In this document: positions 1 through 11,600 of the stretch, piece after piece
Layout: each line of letters opens with the position of its first letter
Position numbering within the stretch: the stretch's first letter is position 1
DNA from: Ascaris suum
Taxonomy: Eukaryota; Nematoda; Chromadorea; Rhabditida; Ascarididae
Direction: 5' to 3'
NCBI GenBank assembly: GCA_013433145.1
Contig: CM024171.1
Coordinates: forward strand, 6,510,065 to 6,574,064
DNA length: 64,000 nt
Notes under the pieces: generated by a model
What the model was told of the DNA's origin: nothing
The model's database searches: none
Seen by the model: only the letters and a program-made list of their open reading frames with translations
Made by a program: the position numbers and the translations under genes

Positions 1-871
1 AAAAAAAAATTTAAGAAATATGTATAATCGAATTAAAACATATTCGAAAATATTTCGGATTGTCGAATATAAAACCCAAATGTATGAAAATGAGTGTGGA
101 AATAAATATTCGAGTGTTATTATTTCACTCATCATCGTTGTCTCAATTCCCCTCGCAATGGCAGCGATCCATTCGTGCCAGCTCCTTTTCCACATCACCA
201 GTATATTCCTTGCATTTTGTCTGCGTCAATTAATGCAGCTGAACAGAACTTCGCCTAAATGAGGAGAAAAAATAACAGGAAAACACTGTTATACTTCCAT
301 TAAGTATAGATTACTACTAATATAGTGTAAAACTGTTCATAACTAGCATTCGTGCAAATGTAAACCTTCACACCTGTGTCACCTGTGGCACCAACCTAGA
401 GCTCTCCAACACAACACCTGTGCACGAGCAATCATTTTATTTTACAAGTGAGGAGTAGAATGAAGAACATTCACCCTCAACATTCGACCTAAATGCCGCA
501 ATGCAAATGGGCGCATCGGTACGAAATTGGCAAACGCCCGTTCGGGACGCAATTCGACCTGAAAACAAACATTATCTGAATTGACTTTGATTGTGTGATG
601 CTAAAGCATATTACTAGAAGCGAACTGTTTCCAGGTACTCGCCTGCTAAGATTGTGAAGCAGGACAAGACCCAATCTCTTCCCAAATACAAACCTGTCCC
701 TTCCTCTAACCTTTCATCCTTCAAATGCTTACGAAATTTCCTCCATGTGCACCTTCCACTCTTCTTCTACCTTCAAAACTTGATGAACCCTTTATGAGGT
801 AATAACTGTGGAAAACAACTATCTCTCGTGAGGTCACAATACACACATTTCATGTGAGGAAAACTTATTAC
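1..871. other. Left edge, no firm gene
   Basis: No open reading frame here resembles a family I know. On the - strand, 143-220 could be a terminal exon: a CAG acceptor precedes it, it reads 25 codons rich in Lys/Glu with three cysteines, and then a stop. It would lie downstream of the candidate exon at 872-961. The support is weak and the protein is not recognised. The first bases are an A-rich run. Confidence 0.3.
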
Positions 872-961
872 CTGGTGCATGGTTTTGCCGATGAAACCTG
901 CGTGAGTCATACCAAATGGTAATTCGTCAGATGGCCATGTTGTTGGATCCCTTTTGAATCT
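872..961 (-). CDS. Possible exon of a histidine acid phosphatase-like gene (partial)
   Basis: This is a 30-codon open stretch on the - strand, bounded by a good acceptor (GGCAG at the high end) and a GTAATA donor (low end), phase 0 on both sides. The peptide contains DPTTWPSDELPFGMTHAGF. It resembles the segment of histidine acid phosphatases just after the catalytic RHG motif, where a D-P...W-P run is followed by (Q)LT-x-x-G. The RHG exon itself was not found upstream, and no later phosphatase exon was found between here and position 1. It could be a fragment of a gene leaving the window, a relic, or a chance open stretch. Confidence 0.3.
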
Positions 962-2243
962 CTGCCTAAAATCAACGATCTAACTGGAAATGTCCAGTGA
1001 AATCAATGAAGCTCCGCGTACAATTCAAATATAATAACAAACCAATAAAACGGATCAGTGAGAGAGAGTTCGAATGGAGCACATAACCGTTTTTCAAAAT
1101 AATAAAAATATTGCGGCTTGAGAGGTTCGAATGTGAAATTTGATGCGAGGGGAAAATAATTTCTTTGGCAGCATGGGAAAGTCAGATTCAACTGCTTGCT
1201 GGGTCATGACTACGCCGGTAACAAACAAGGAGCGTTGGACTTGCATTATTCAGGCACGAACGTCCTTGGTGAAACATCCTTTTATTGACATCACATTTCA
1301 TAACAGGCGTTGTCTCCACTCTTATGATAATCTGCCGTTGACGAACTGAGAGCGAGAAAGAAGAGAGAAAGAAAGGAGAAGTGGTAAAACACAAAAAGGA
1401 TCTGCAAAATAGCAGAGAAAACTAGTACTGGACTTGACTGACGCAGATAGTTGAAGTATGAACGACAGCAATTAGATAAAAGCGAACCCGACTTTAAGGA
1501 GAGACCGAAACTGAGAGAAGCCGTCGTATTGTTCTGCGATAATTTTGTTGAATTCTTGGTTGGGGTTGAGATGCTCATCATTAGAAACCGATGAAAACCA
1601 ACGTACATCACTGCGTAATAACGAGAGGCAACCTCTCCTCAAATGACCTGAAATATAAACAGTGGTACCGCTGTGTACGATATGGAATCATTGGAATATC
1701 GCAGGTTCTGTTCCGACTTGATTCTCTGCTGTAAAACTGTGTTCGGCTTTTCTCGCCTCCCGCGGTCAAAAATATTTCACTCCTCCATCCCCTCCCCCTC
1801 CCCCGTTTATCCCGAAGTCAGCGTGTGCATCAATCCCAGCTCGCAAAAAGTATTGCAGTATAAACAGTGTTCTGCAGAATTTCCAATTTCATATTGTAAG
1901 AGTCTGAGATCTGCTTCTCATCGATACTGTTAGTGGGCCCATCCATTCAGTTTTGATCGTGTCTGAGTCGGTTCCCCCTAAACACTATTAACCTCTTACG
2001 TATAAATCTTTATTTGCCTAAATGGTTGCTTTGTCGACGTTTTGCTCCTTCTTCTTGCTAATCTCACTTAATGTGTGTGTTTTCCAACCTCGAGACGTTC
2101 AAATAAACATTTTCATTGCTAAAAATAATGAATATTTAGAACCGATACAACGAAATGAACAGTGCGTATAGAGGAACTAAAATTGTGGATAATAACGTCA
2201 TGAATTCATGCAGGAAACAGGTTGAGTGCCTATTTTCCTTCAG

Positions 2244-2290
2244 TAAATAAACAAGTAACTAAGCAAATAAATAAGCAAATAAGCAAACAA
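2244..2290. repeat. A-rich degenerate short tandem repeat
   Basis: Imperfect repetition of AAATAAGC-like units (AAATAAACAAGTAACTAAGC, then AAATAAATAAGC and AAATAAGCAAAC). Low complexity, no coding potential. Confidence 0.6.
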
Positions 2291-3784
2291 ATTCGCGCGA
2301 TCGGCCTATTAGTTTCCTTCGAGCCCTCTTCGCCGCTTCAACGGTGAGCGTAAAAGTGAAGAAAAGATGGCGGTCGAAAGAAATTTCCGGAGGAAAAAAT
2401 GTGAAATTTGTTGACCTCTGAAGTTCTGAGGAAGAATAAGAGCAAAGACAAGCATCATAACTAAATAGCATCGAGGTGAAGTCTTCCTTCACCGAGCTCA
2501 AGTTTGCACTTCTCAGCGATCCACTAAAATAAACCGAAAATTAGTGCGCCTTTTATTTTTGATAAAATATTACCCTACAAAACGGCAAATTCCGAAATCC
2601 TTTCATAAACTCTGAATGAGCTTTCGCACATTACTTGTTAAGAATGACGTTCATTTACAGCGCCACAATAAAACCTTCCTGCTTCCTCCGAGAAAAAATC
2701 GACAAACAAGCTCCTAGGCGGAAAAGTTTTGCACATAAGCGGGAAAAACCTCTCCCCTCTTTTTTAGACGAGGTGAAGGGAATTTGAATCAGACGCCAAC
2801 CCTATTATTTAGCCAACAAATTTCATGACTCTAGCTTCAATTTTTATCGAATTGATTACATGGAAGCATGGAATAAATTATACAGGATTAATGAGAAGCG
2901 GGAGGCAATTGAGTGGAACACCGTTCTACAAGCGCCTTAGAAAAAAAGTAAACTGGTTGACTGCCACATAATTGTGACCGCGACTACTGAATGAGGTACT
3001 ATTAAGTATGGGAATTTGATGGCAAGGCAGCTATGATCAACTAGTGAATCTGATATGCAAATGAGCAAATAGGCAGATGGCTACATGAACAAATGACATC
3101 CCCTATGCATGCGTAGGTGGATGTAATGAACACGTAGACGGATTCCGGCCATTATTTCATGGATGACTCTAAGTCGGCAAAGAATTGTAGAAAATGATAG
3201 CGGCAAAGCACAAACCATTTAATGTTATCTTCGAGTAAATAGACGTCATAACTCACTGCCATCGAATCCGTATTAGAGGGACTTCTATGATGGACGCACT
3301 GAAGTGACGGCGCATCCGCTTTACTGCAGAACTGATAGCGAAACTGAAATGCGAAAAGACTATCAAATCATAAGGAAATTTTTTAAAGATTGTTAGGAAA
3401 ATTTGCAGCGTTGAGGAAAATAAAAAAAAAACTTGGAAAGCGAAGAAAAAATTAGAAAACTTTGAAATTTAACGGTCTTGAAACGAAAAAATTTTGGCGA
3501 CCTACCAACCAACATTTGAATTCTGCACCGAAATTGTTGCGTTTATCTGCAAAGGGCGCCTCATTTTCCTGCAGAAACGGGTAGGTAACATGTGGGCAAG
3601 GTTTCGCGCGGGATTTTCAAGTGCTTGTATATGATGCTGTGAGGTAACGAGTTGCAGTGTTTTGCAGGTAAAACTGGAGACGTTGAGTAGGATCAACCCG
3701 TCTAGGTGGTAGAAGCAAATCCGGGGGAACTGAAGTCCCTCAGCCACAGCGCGATGAGAAGAGGAGCGGGGATAACCCTTTCCT

Positions 3785-3801
3785 CCCCCCCCCCCCCCCC
3801 C
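3785..3801. repeat. C17 homopolymer
   Basis: Uninterrupted run of 17 C on the + strand within C/T-rich sequence. One of six long C/G runs in the window; its length is prone to sequencing error. Confidence 0.9.
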
Positions 3802-5590
3802 ACTCCCACACCCCTTCCTCCAACAAGGCAGCATCAAAAATTGCGCATGCAGAATCAAAAGATTTATAAAAAGCTGGATGACTTCCGGTTGTCTTCGTTA
3901 TGAGATTTGTGGGGTACCATAATAGTGCTAAATAAAAGAGCATCTCAAATGAGGATTCAATAAAGTCACCCCAAATTTGCATAGAATATGGAAATTTTTG
4001 CGACGATCGTTCACCGTCATCACACAGAATGTCATCTGACTGCAACAGCACGATGCATTCGTTTAAAAGCTTCGTCTACCTATGTTAGTGGGGAAAGAGA
4101 CTAGGTAAATCACTTCTCTTCAGTGTTTAATAAGGAATGAATTTCTATTCATAATGAAAGCGGTTAAGCAAATAAGAGAAATTAAGTCCTCGTAAACTTT
4201 CGGAATTACTTCTGAGGTCATAACTCGATAAGTACGAGATATAGGTAATATTTTTGATTTTTTAAATCGTTTTATGGTACTCTCCTCTTTTAAATTTCAC
4301 ACCTTGCTATGAACGGGGGATTTAAATATTCATATAATACCTGCCTCAGGTAGCTTCAATCGAAAACACAACCTTAATACGGCATCAGCTTCACGTGCGC
4401 GAGTATGTACTCTTTCTTGCACGTGCTTTATGGCTTTCATTGCTTACATTTTTGCAGCGTTTGCCGAATCCCAACCTTTCGATCTTCGATCCTGCATGGG
4501 TACAGGGTGAGGATTACTGCCCCAAGGTTTTATTTTTACCTCTCTTTGTAAGCTCCAACTCGTCAGTATAATATGTCATACATCACAGTCTAAATGTACG
4601 ATCTTGCACGTGTTTAATATGATGCGCGAATGTAGCGGAGTTTTGTTGGTTTGCGTAATCAGTGAAAACCGCATAAGTTTGTGCATTGTTTGTTGTTGTT
4701 GTATATTGTCTGCACAAATGTTCCACGCATTAAAAATTTGAAACTGGGGGAGGGTGGGAGGGAATTTTCGGATGTGACCAAAGTCAACGACAAATGAGGA
4801 GCAAGAGGTTAAGGACCGCTTATTTCAGCACATGCGTGAGTGCTGTAAAATTTGATAGATATGATCTGTACGTCATGATCGGTTCTGGATGAGTTATAGG
4901 CAGTTCAACTCACCGCGATTATTAATTGTCACAAAGTCTTTGGAACAAAAGCATGTGTCTTTATTTTAGTGATCAAGCAATAAAAATTGACCTTGACGGA
5001 GATTCTTTTTGAAATCTTCAAAGAAAGGATTTCACTTTTTTGAATAAACAATTTTTCAGCAATTCGCGAAGTTTTTCAAATAATCCCGCTGATTTCCGGA
5101 AGTTTGCATAAAGTCCATATTTCTTAAATAATTGTATGTGAGGAAGGGTTCCTTTTGTTATTTATTGCTACGAGCTAAGTGCAGTCATCCCTGAAAAGTC
5201 TAAAGTCGATTGATAAAACCGAAAAGAGAATAACTCAAATGTTGTCTATTGAATGTTGCTCACTACAAGCACGCAAATCAGAAATTCCTAAGTGAGTCTT
5301 AAAATTAGATCTGAGATAGACCCGACCTCAGCTCCCATCTCAGTCGGGGATGGAAGTAAGATGAGCTTCAACCCATTTGAACATGACGATAGGCTAATCC
5401 AGGTCTAGGTTTAGACTGCCACGCTTACCAATATCGGATTCGACTCAGGAGCGGCCAGTTGCTTTCATAAGGAGAGACAAGGCATCAGACTCTAGCTCAT
5501 AAGTGTTTTATAGAAAGGTTCGAAGAGTGACGTTAACGTACGCAGCATACAACCATCGAGTTGCTTGCTCCTTTTCCAACGCTTTAACAA

Positions 5591-5600
5591 GTTATTGCAG
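5591..5600 (+). promoter_or_regulatory. Candidate trans-splice acceptor of PIG-T
   Basis: GTTATTGCAG is a good nematode 3' splice site with no coding exon before it. It lies 26 nt upstream of the PIG-T ATG (5627). That position is typical of the site where a spliced leader is joined to a nematode mRNA. Inference only; an upstream non-coding exon would look the same. Confidence 0.4.
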
Positions 5601-5626
5601 GAGACATCCTATTCTATCAAGGCCTA

Positions 5627-8600
5627 ATGAATGGATTAGCCCTTTTTCTTTTCTTACTTCCGGCCATGCCTGCTTGTGCTAGACGTGTTGTATCGCTAAA
5701 AGGCAATGACACCTACACCGAGGAATTGCTTCTGAAGCGTCTAAGAAGTGAGCACATGCTCTCGCAGTTCCGCTTTGTCACCACCAGTGACGTTCCACTC
5801 AGTGAGTTTAACTTATTCTCCTATCCTTGCAGCCAGTGTAATGCTTAGAGGAAGCAAAACAAATTGTAGCGTACCATCTCTTCTAGCGTGAAGGGTGACG
5901 TAAGTTTTAGTAATATGGAGGAAACCTGAATAGAGCCATTTGCCAGGGAAGGGGGCTAGAGACAATAATTATAGGATAGCACACATTTTAGGTGAATTGT
6001 GACAAATAATAAGGGGCATATTGCTTCGCGCGCATAACATTCTGCATATTTCGCATCCTTAGACAGGAAGTAATATCTCTGGAGGCAGCCGTAAATAAGA
6101 TGGCTTGTGCCATCGAATTTCACTGCGTAATGATGCGAAATGCGACGCCGTTCACTACTCTCTATCGTTTGTGTTGAATTTGATGGTATCGGGTGATAAT
6201 GGGTATAAGGGTATATCGTAGAATATTAAGACAGTTGGCCCAATTGGGTGGTGTTAATCATATAAACATATGTTAGCTTTTCCGGCGAATATATCTATTA
6301 GGGCACCGAAGAGAACGGTGAAGAAGAAAGCAAGCATCATTTCCTCCCTGCTTCTCTCAACGCTTGCTTTCTTCGGTGATAGTTGTCCCATAACTTCCAT
6401 AGTTATTGAGAAGGCTGTTTCCTTTATACTGCGGCGCTCGTCGATTAGAAAGCAAAACGACACATCTGTATCAACTTGGTTGTTCACATGAATGAACCCA
6501 GCAGCTTTTGTTGTTTCAATGAGGCGAAACATACATGAGGCAGCTAATTCTTAGTTATTTATTTCACTAGAAGCTATAATATTCGGCAATTTACGAGGGC
6601 TCATTCACTTTCAGCAACCGAATGGAGTTTAGCGGTTATTTGATTTATTCGAAGATTTTAAATGTCGTCCCTTTCATTGAGGAGACTTTATTCTATTTTT
6701 GCATCATTTGTAGTAATAAGCAGTTGTTTATAGTAAATTATTCACAGTGATTATCCTATAGTAATAATTATTTGTGGTAATAGACAGTTATTTATTTGTG
6801 CTATTCACTTGTATGGTCGTTACGGATTGATTTAAAAACCGTCACATCGGCCCCAGACGCATCTTTCGGGAAATTTTTTGTATATGCGACGATGCTTTGA
6901 CTTGTGGGTATAGTTATCCGTATTTGAGAAGTCCTCTTTATGAGCCGAATCGTCGCAATTATGCAAGGGGTTTATTGCTGACCGGATTCACAGTTGCTAT
7001 AATGCTATACGGAGTTCATCTGTGCAACAAACCTGCGACCACTCATGTCAGATAATTCAGAAATAAATAGATATTGAAAATATGATTGCTGGTCTCAGAA
7101 TTTAGCAGAGGGAATGGTTCAGCTTTTAGCTTCCGACTATGGCACATTCCCTCGTATCATTGGTGAAGTGATCAACAAATACGACATGCGTGAATTCCAT
7201 CTCTCACTTACACAAGGTATCGTTTCATTCTTCATTCAGAAAAATCGCCACCGTTGCTTTTCGGATATTTCTTTTTCTTGTTTTCTGGGTTTTCATCCTC
7301 GTCAACTGTTCGTCAGTTTGTCGTCGTTGCTGAAACCGAAGCTGGCCGTCGTACGAAAAAATTAATTCCGGCCATTTTATTGGGATAGAGTGATCTGCAG
7401 AGTCATTAAAGATGCGCTTTCTGAAATACGATCGCATTTGTGGCTTTGCCTCAAACATACAAGGGTTGGGGACGCTCTCACCCATCCTTGTTGGAATCGA
7501 CCGATATGGAGAAGATAGCGACTAATGTATAAATCCTGTAGAAGTCAGTTAGGTTGAAAATGTCTCCAGTACCGTCAACGAAGTGAGTGGTTGTTGTCGT
7601 TAATACTCGGACGAAAGTAGGCGTGGGATTTCTATTTTAAGTGATGAAGAGAAGTGGGCGGTTTGCTTGATTTTTAAACACGGAGGTTTCTTACAGTTTT
7701 GTTTTGAAGTAGATTTTATCAAAGGTGACGAATGGCGCGGGAAAGACGGCTAAAGATGCTGAAGAAGCAAAAAATTCTGATGTGGTGCTAGAAGCAGTGG
7801 CGGACAAGTGATCTTGTAAGCTATCGCGGAGAAGAACATTGAATCTCGTCTTACTGCTGTGTGAGTAGCGGTGTTGGGAATAAAAAAATCTGCAAAAACA
7901 GTTGATGGAAGTTGCTGTCTTTGCCAAGTCATGCAAGCCAGGCTTCGTTGTTGTTTCTATCACCGAGCCTGTCCTAAGTATCGGGATTCGCCGCTTATGT
8001 ACTTCTGTTTGAAAATCATATTCGGGTCGCTTGTTTAAGAATTGATTTAATTGAAGCAAACGCATAATGCATTTTCTTCACTGTCGTGTTTTTATAGGAT
8101 TTTGGAGGACAGCTGAATGGGGTATTGCTCCACAGCCAGCAACACCAAGTGGTGCCCAGCTCTACGCTTGGTTTGATGGCAACCCTGATAGGTTGCTTTC
8201 TAAGTTGTTCTTTTGCTGTTTTTGATGAGCAAGGTTGTAACATAGTGAATGATGCAAGAAAAAGCGGAGATTGTCCTGCCGGAAATGTCGTCGTTCATCT
8301 CATTGTAATGTTACGTAAAACTCCATTTTTCCGTCTTTGAAAGGAACAGTTTTCTGTCGCAAACGATAACATGTGCCCAAATAATCAAGCACTTTCACCT
8401 CTTCCAAAGAGTAAATTCGGAACTCAAGGATTCAAACAGACAAGAAATTCCCCACTAGTGACGCGCGCTAATCTTAAATAGGTTGTGCACGATCATCTGC
8501 TAGATCGTTTTCGTTTTATTGAGTACTTTTACTAGTGACATGATCCCATTGTTTTTAATTATCTCGGATTTATCTATCTATGTGTATGTGATAGGGAGGC

Positions 8601-11600
8601 ATTGTTGTGAGAATTTGTTGCAATATCCCTTTTAAGCTGCTGAAACATTTGCAGCGTCGACGAACGGTGGATATATTTGGTGAATTCCCTCAATGGAATA
8701 TTTTGCACCTCATTGCTGCAGATGGTTCCGTCACTGAGTTCGAGTCCTCAATTCTCGTTCTTACCCCGTGGTCTTGCAGTGTCTACGGATCATAGATTCA
8801 TGAGGCATGTGGATTTGTGTTCGATTTCATCTTTTCATTTTGCGTTACGACAAGCAATTTTCACCTTCTTCGTTGTGAGTGACGACGCAATGTGCTATCT
8901 GCATTTACCTTTCTTGTTTTAAGTTCTCCAATCTATATGATATAAGTGCACATATCTTTGGGGAACTTCTGCAGATGTATTTCTTGAATTCTACTTCAAG
9001 CTATCATTTTCCGATTGAATTCTGAGCACTTTCGTTCCCTTGTTGCTTTCTCTCCTCATTTTTGGTCGTTTTCAGCGTTGTTTTATCTCTTTTCAGCTTT
9101 TGAGCTGCCGACAGTTTTGGGAGTTCTCTTTTTTTCGCTTATGTAAAAGATTTGCTGAGTCATGAGTGCGTAGTCATCGGTCGTAGTACTCAACTTTTCT
9201 CTGATTATGTCATGTTCTTTTTCCCATTACAACAAATGCAGCTCATAATTCTCCCCCACCCTCCCCTCACCCCCCCCCCCCCCCACCCATCAATCTCTCC
9301 CTCCACATGAACAGCAAGTTATTAGGGAGCGTGAACTTTGAGGGTACACATCTCGTAGAAGTATAGTTGTATGTCTATGTGCATTATGCAAGCGACACAC
9401 GATTGTTTCCAAATCTTACACCTACTTTGAATAAGCGTTAAGGGCGAAAGAGAAGTAATTGCTGAAAGCGTGGAGTGGGGTTCTTTCTGATTGCTCAGAA
9501 AAACTGCCATCTGCACGCACGCCAACAATATTTCATTTCATGAAATTTTTCAGCGATATCACCCGAAATTACAATAATAAAGTCATAGAATCAGTAGGAA
9601 CAAATCTATAGTTATGTTTATTTATATCAGCAAGAGGAAAATGAAGCTGTTCCAAGAATGTTTTTGAAAGTCTTTTTGGTGAACGTTTTCTTCAAATATT
9701 CGATTTATTCAGGTACGGCGCTCTCACTGGCGAGAATGTTTGCACGGAGAATCTGACACCGTGGAGGAAGCTGTTGCCTTGTAAACAGGCTCGTTTTTTC
9801 ACTTCATTATGCACTTCTCAACTATACTCTTATGAATTCTCTTTTTTCCTGAAAAAGCGATGCAGAGAAAGAGTTGGAGTTGTATTTTCGATGCAAGGGT
9901 ATTTAGTGAAGCATTATTCTTTTTAAAATCTTCTCAACTCTCTATTGTTTTCATCAGTTGACCGTTTTTGAGTGGAAGTGAAAGGCGATAGGTAGAAGGG
10001 GCACAACATAGCTGCATCATAATGAAAGGGGAAAATTTTGAGGCTTACTGCGATTAGCGTTGTACAATTTATTGCCATATTCCTTTTTTTCCTCTTCTTG
10101 CCCCTCCTCCCCCTCCCCCTCTTCAAAGAACCTGTAATGCTCAGGTCGAAAGTGGATTAACTGTTTGTAAGTATGCATATGACAGTTTTCTCAGCAATAC
10201 ATATTCTAGAGTAAGTTCGAATCTTTTTCTGTTCCTATTAATTACGTAAGCATAGCGTCTATATGCTCCAAGTACCTTCTTCCTCTAATGCTAAGGAGGA
10301 AGTAGATTTTATGCTGAAGTATTAGATGCCTGCCAGCTGGGGATTAGTCGGTATTTACTGAAATTAATTAAATGTTAAGATAAGTTTATTATTTGCAGAC
10401 GGGTCTTTCGATGCTACTTAATCCGATCAAACTGTACAGTTCGATGTTTCATTCAATGTCGGTGCATGTTATTCGAGTTTGCAAGGTATGTTTGTATGCA
10501 TTTTGTATTTGTCCTATTATTGTTGAATCTCTATGGGATCCTGCTGAAGTTTCGAGCTGAACTATAAGTCGAACGACGCTGAATGCCTTAATTGCCCCTC
10601 TGTTTACTGTTACATAATTATTGCATCTTGATCGCCTAGAATTTATATTACAGTGCTGCTATTACAACGTTCAATAATGATGTTTTCGAGATCGCTTTAC
10701 TCAAAGTAGAGTGACTAGGAGACTGAAGTGTGGCTTTAACGATGGTTGCAGTATGCTTATATGGATGCATGGGGCATTTTTTTGCGATATTCCTCAGTAA
10801 TATTTCGCTTGTTGGTTTATCTTCTGTTTATTTCTGGCGTAATTGAGCGGCTGTGATATATAATGTTGATTTTGTTTGTAGAACGGAATACCTCCATGTG
10901 ACGAGCGTGTGCGAGTTGAACTCAATTTGAATATGGTCTCTGATGTGAATTTGCGTTATCGTACTCTCGGTATGTTTCTTTTGTTAAACGAAATATGTCA
11001 TGAAATACAGAGTAGAGGGCCGTCGGCTTATGGGATTTTCGCAACAGATGGTGTATAGTTGCCTTGATCGAGTAATGCATAATTTTATAATTTAGAGTAG
11101 TTTTATTTAGTGCTCACGGTTAGAGTCATCGTTTTCGTTTCTATCTAAATATATGAGTAGCTAATTTCTTTTCCATTCTCAGTGTTGCATATTTTTAGGT
11201 GGATATAACTCTGATTTGTAAGCAATCTGTGAGTAGGCGTTTGCTTTATCGATTGCTCGCTGTGCTTCTTTGATTGCTGTCTTCGTCTTTGTTTATGAAA
11301 ATATTAAAGTATAATTTTATGACATAGTGATCTGTGATATTCCGCTATCGTTGTTCGAAAGGTTGCCAGCGCTGCGATATTCTTTTAGTTACCATCAAAA
11401 GAGTTTTGCTTTGAGTTTCTGTCTGCGAGAAAACACTTCATTTAGGGGAGATTGTTTATAGGAAGCTTCCTTGTTATGTGAAAAAACGGAAGCGTTCGGA
11501 ATACAGCCGAAGGAGTTTTATATCTTGTTTTATAGATTGGAGCTTATACGAATTATTTGCTCGTAAAGTTGACAACAAATGTGTGGTGGCCGATTCGAGT

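Larger units (their letters stand above)
962..5590. other. Intergenic, upstream of PIG-T
   Basis: No protein-coding exon I can support on either strand. It contains a low-complexity A-rich run built on AAATAAGC-like units (about 2244-2290), a C17 homopolymer (3785-3801) and otherwise unstructured AT-rich sequence. Open frames in this stretch show no family resemblance. The proximal part presumably carries the PIG-T promoter, but I see no defined element. Confidence 0.5.

Noticed and set aside
11201..11219. 19-nt microexon in PIG-T (good acceptor and GTAAGC donor)
   Set aside because: Its length breaks the phase between exons 7 and 8, which join correctly without it.
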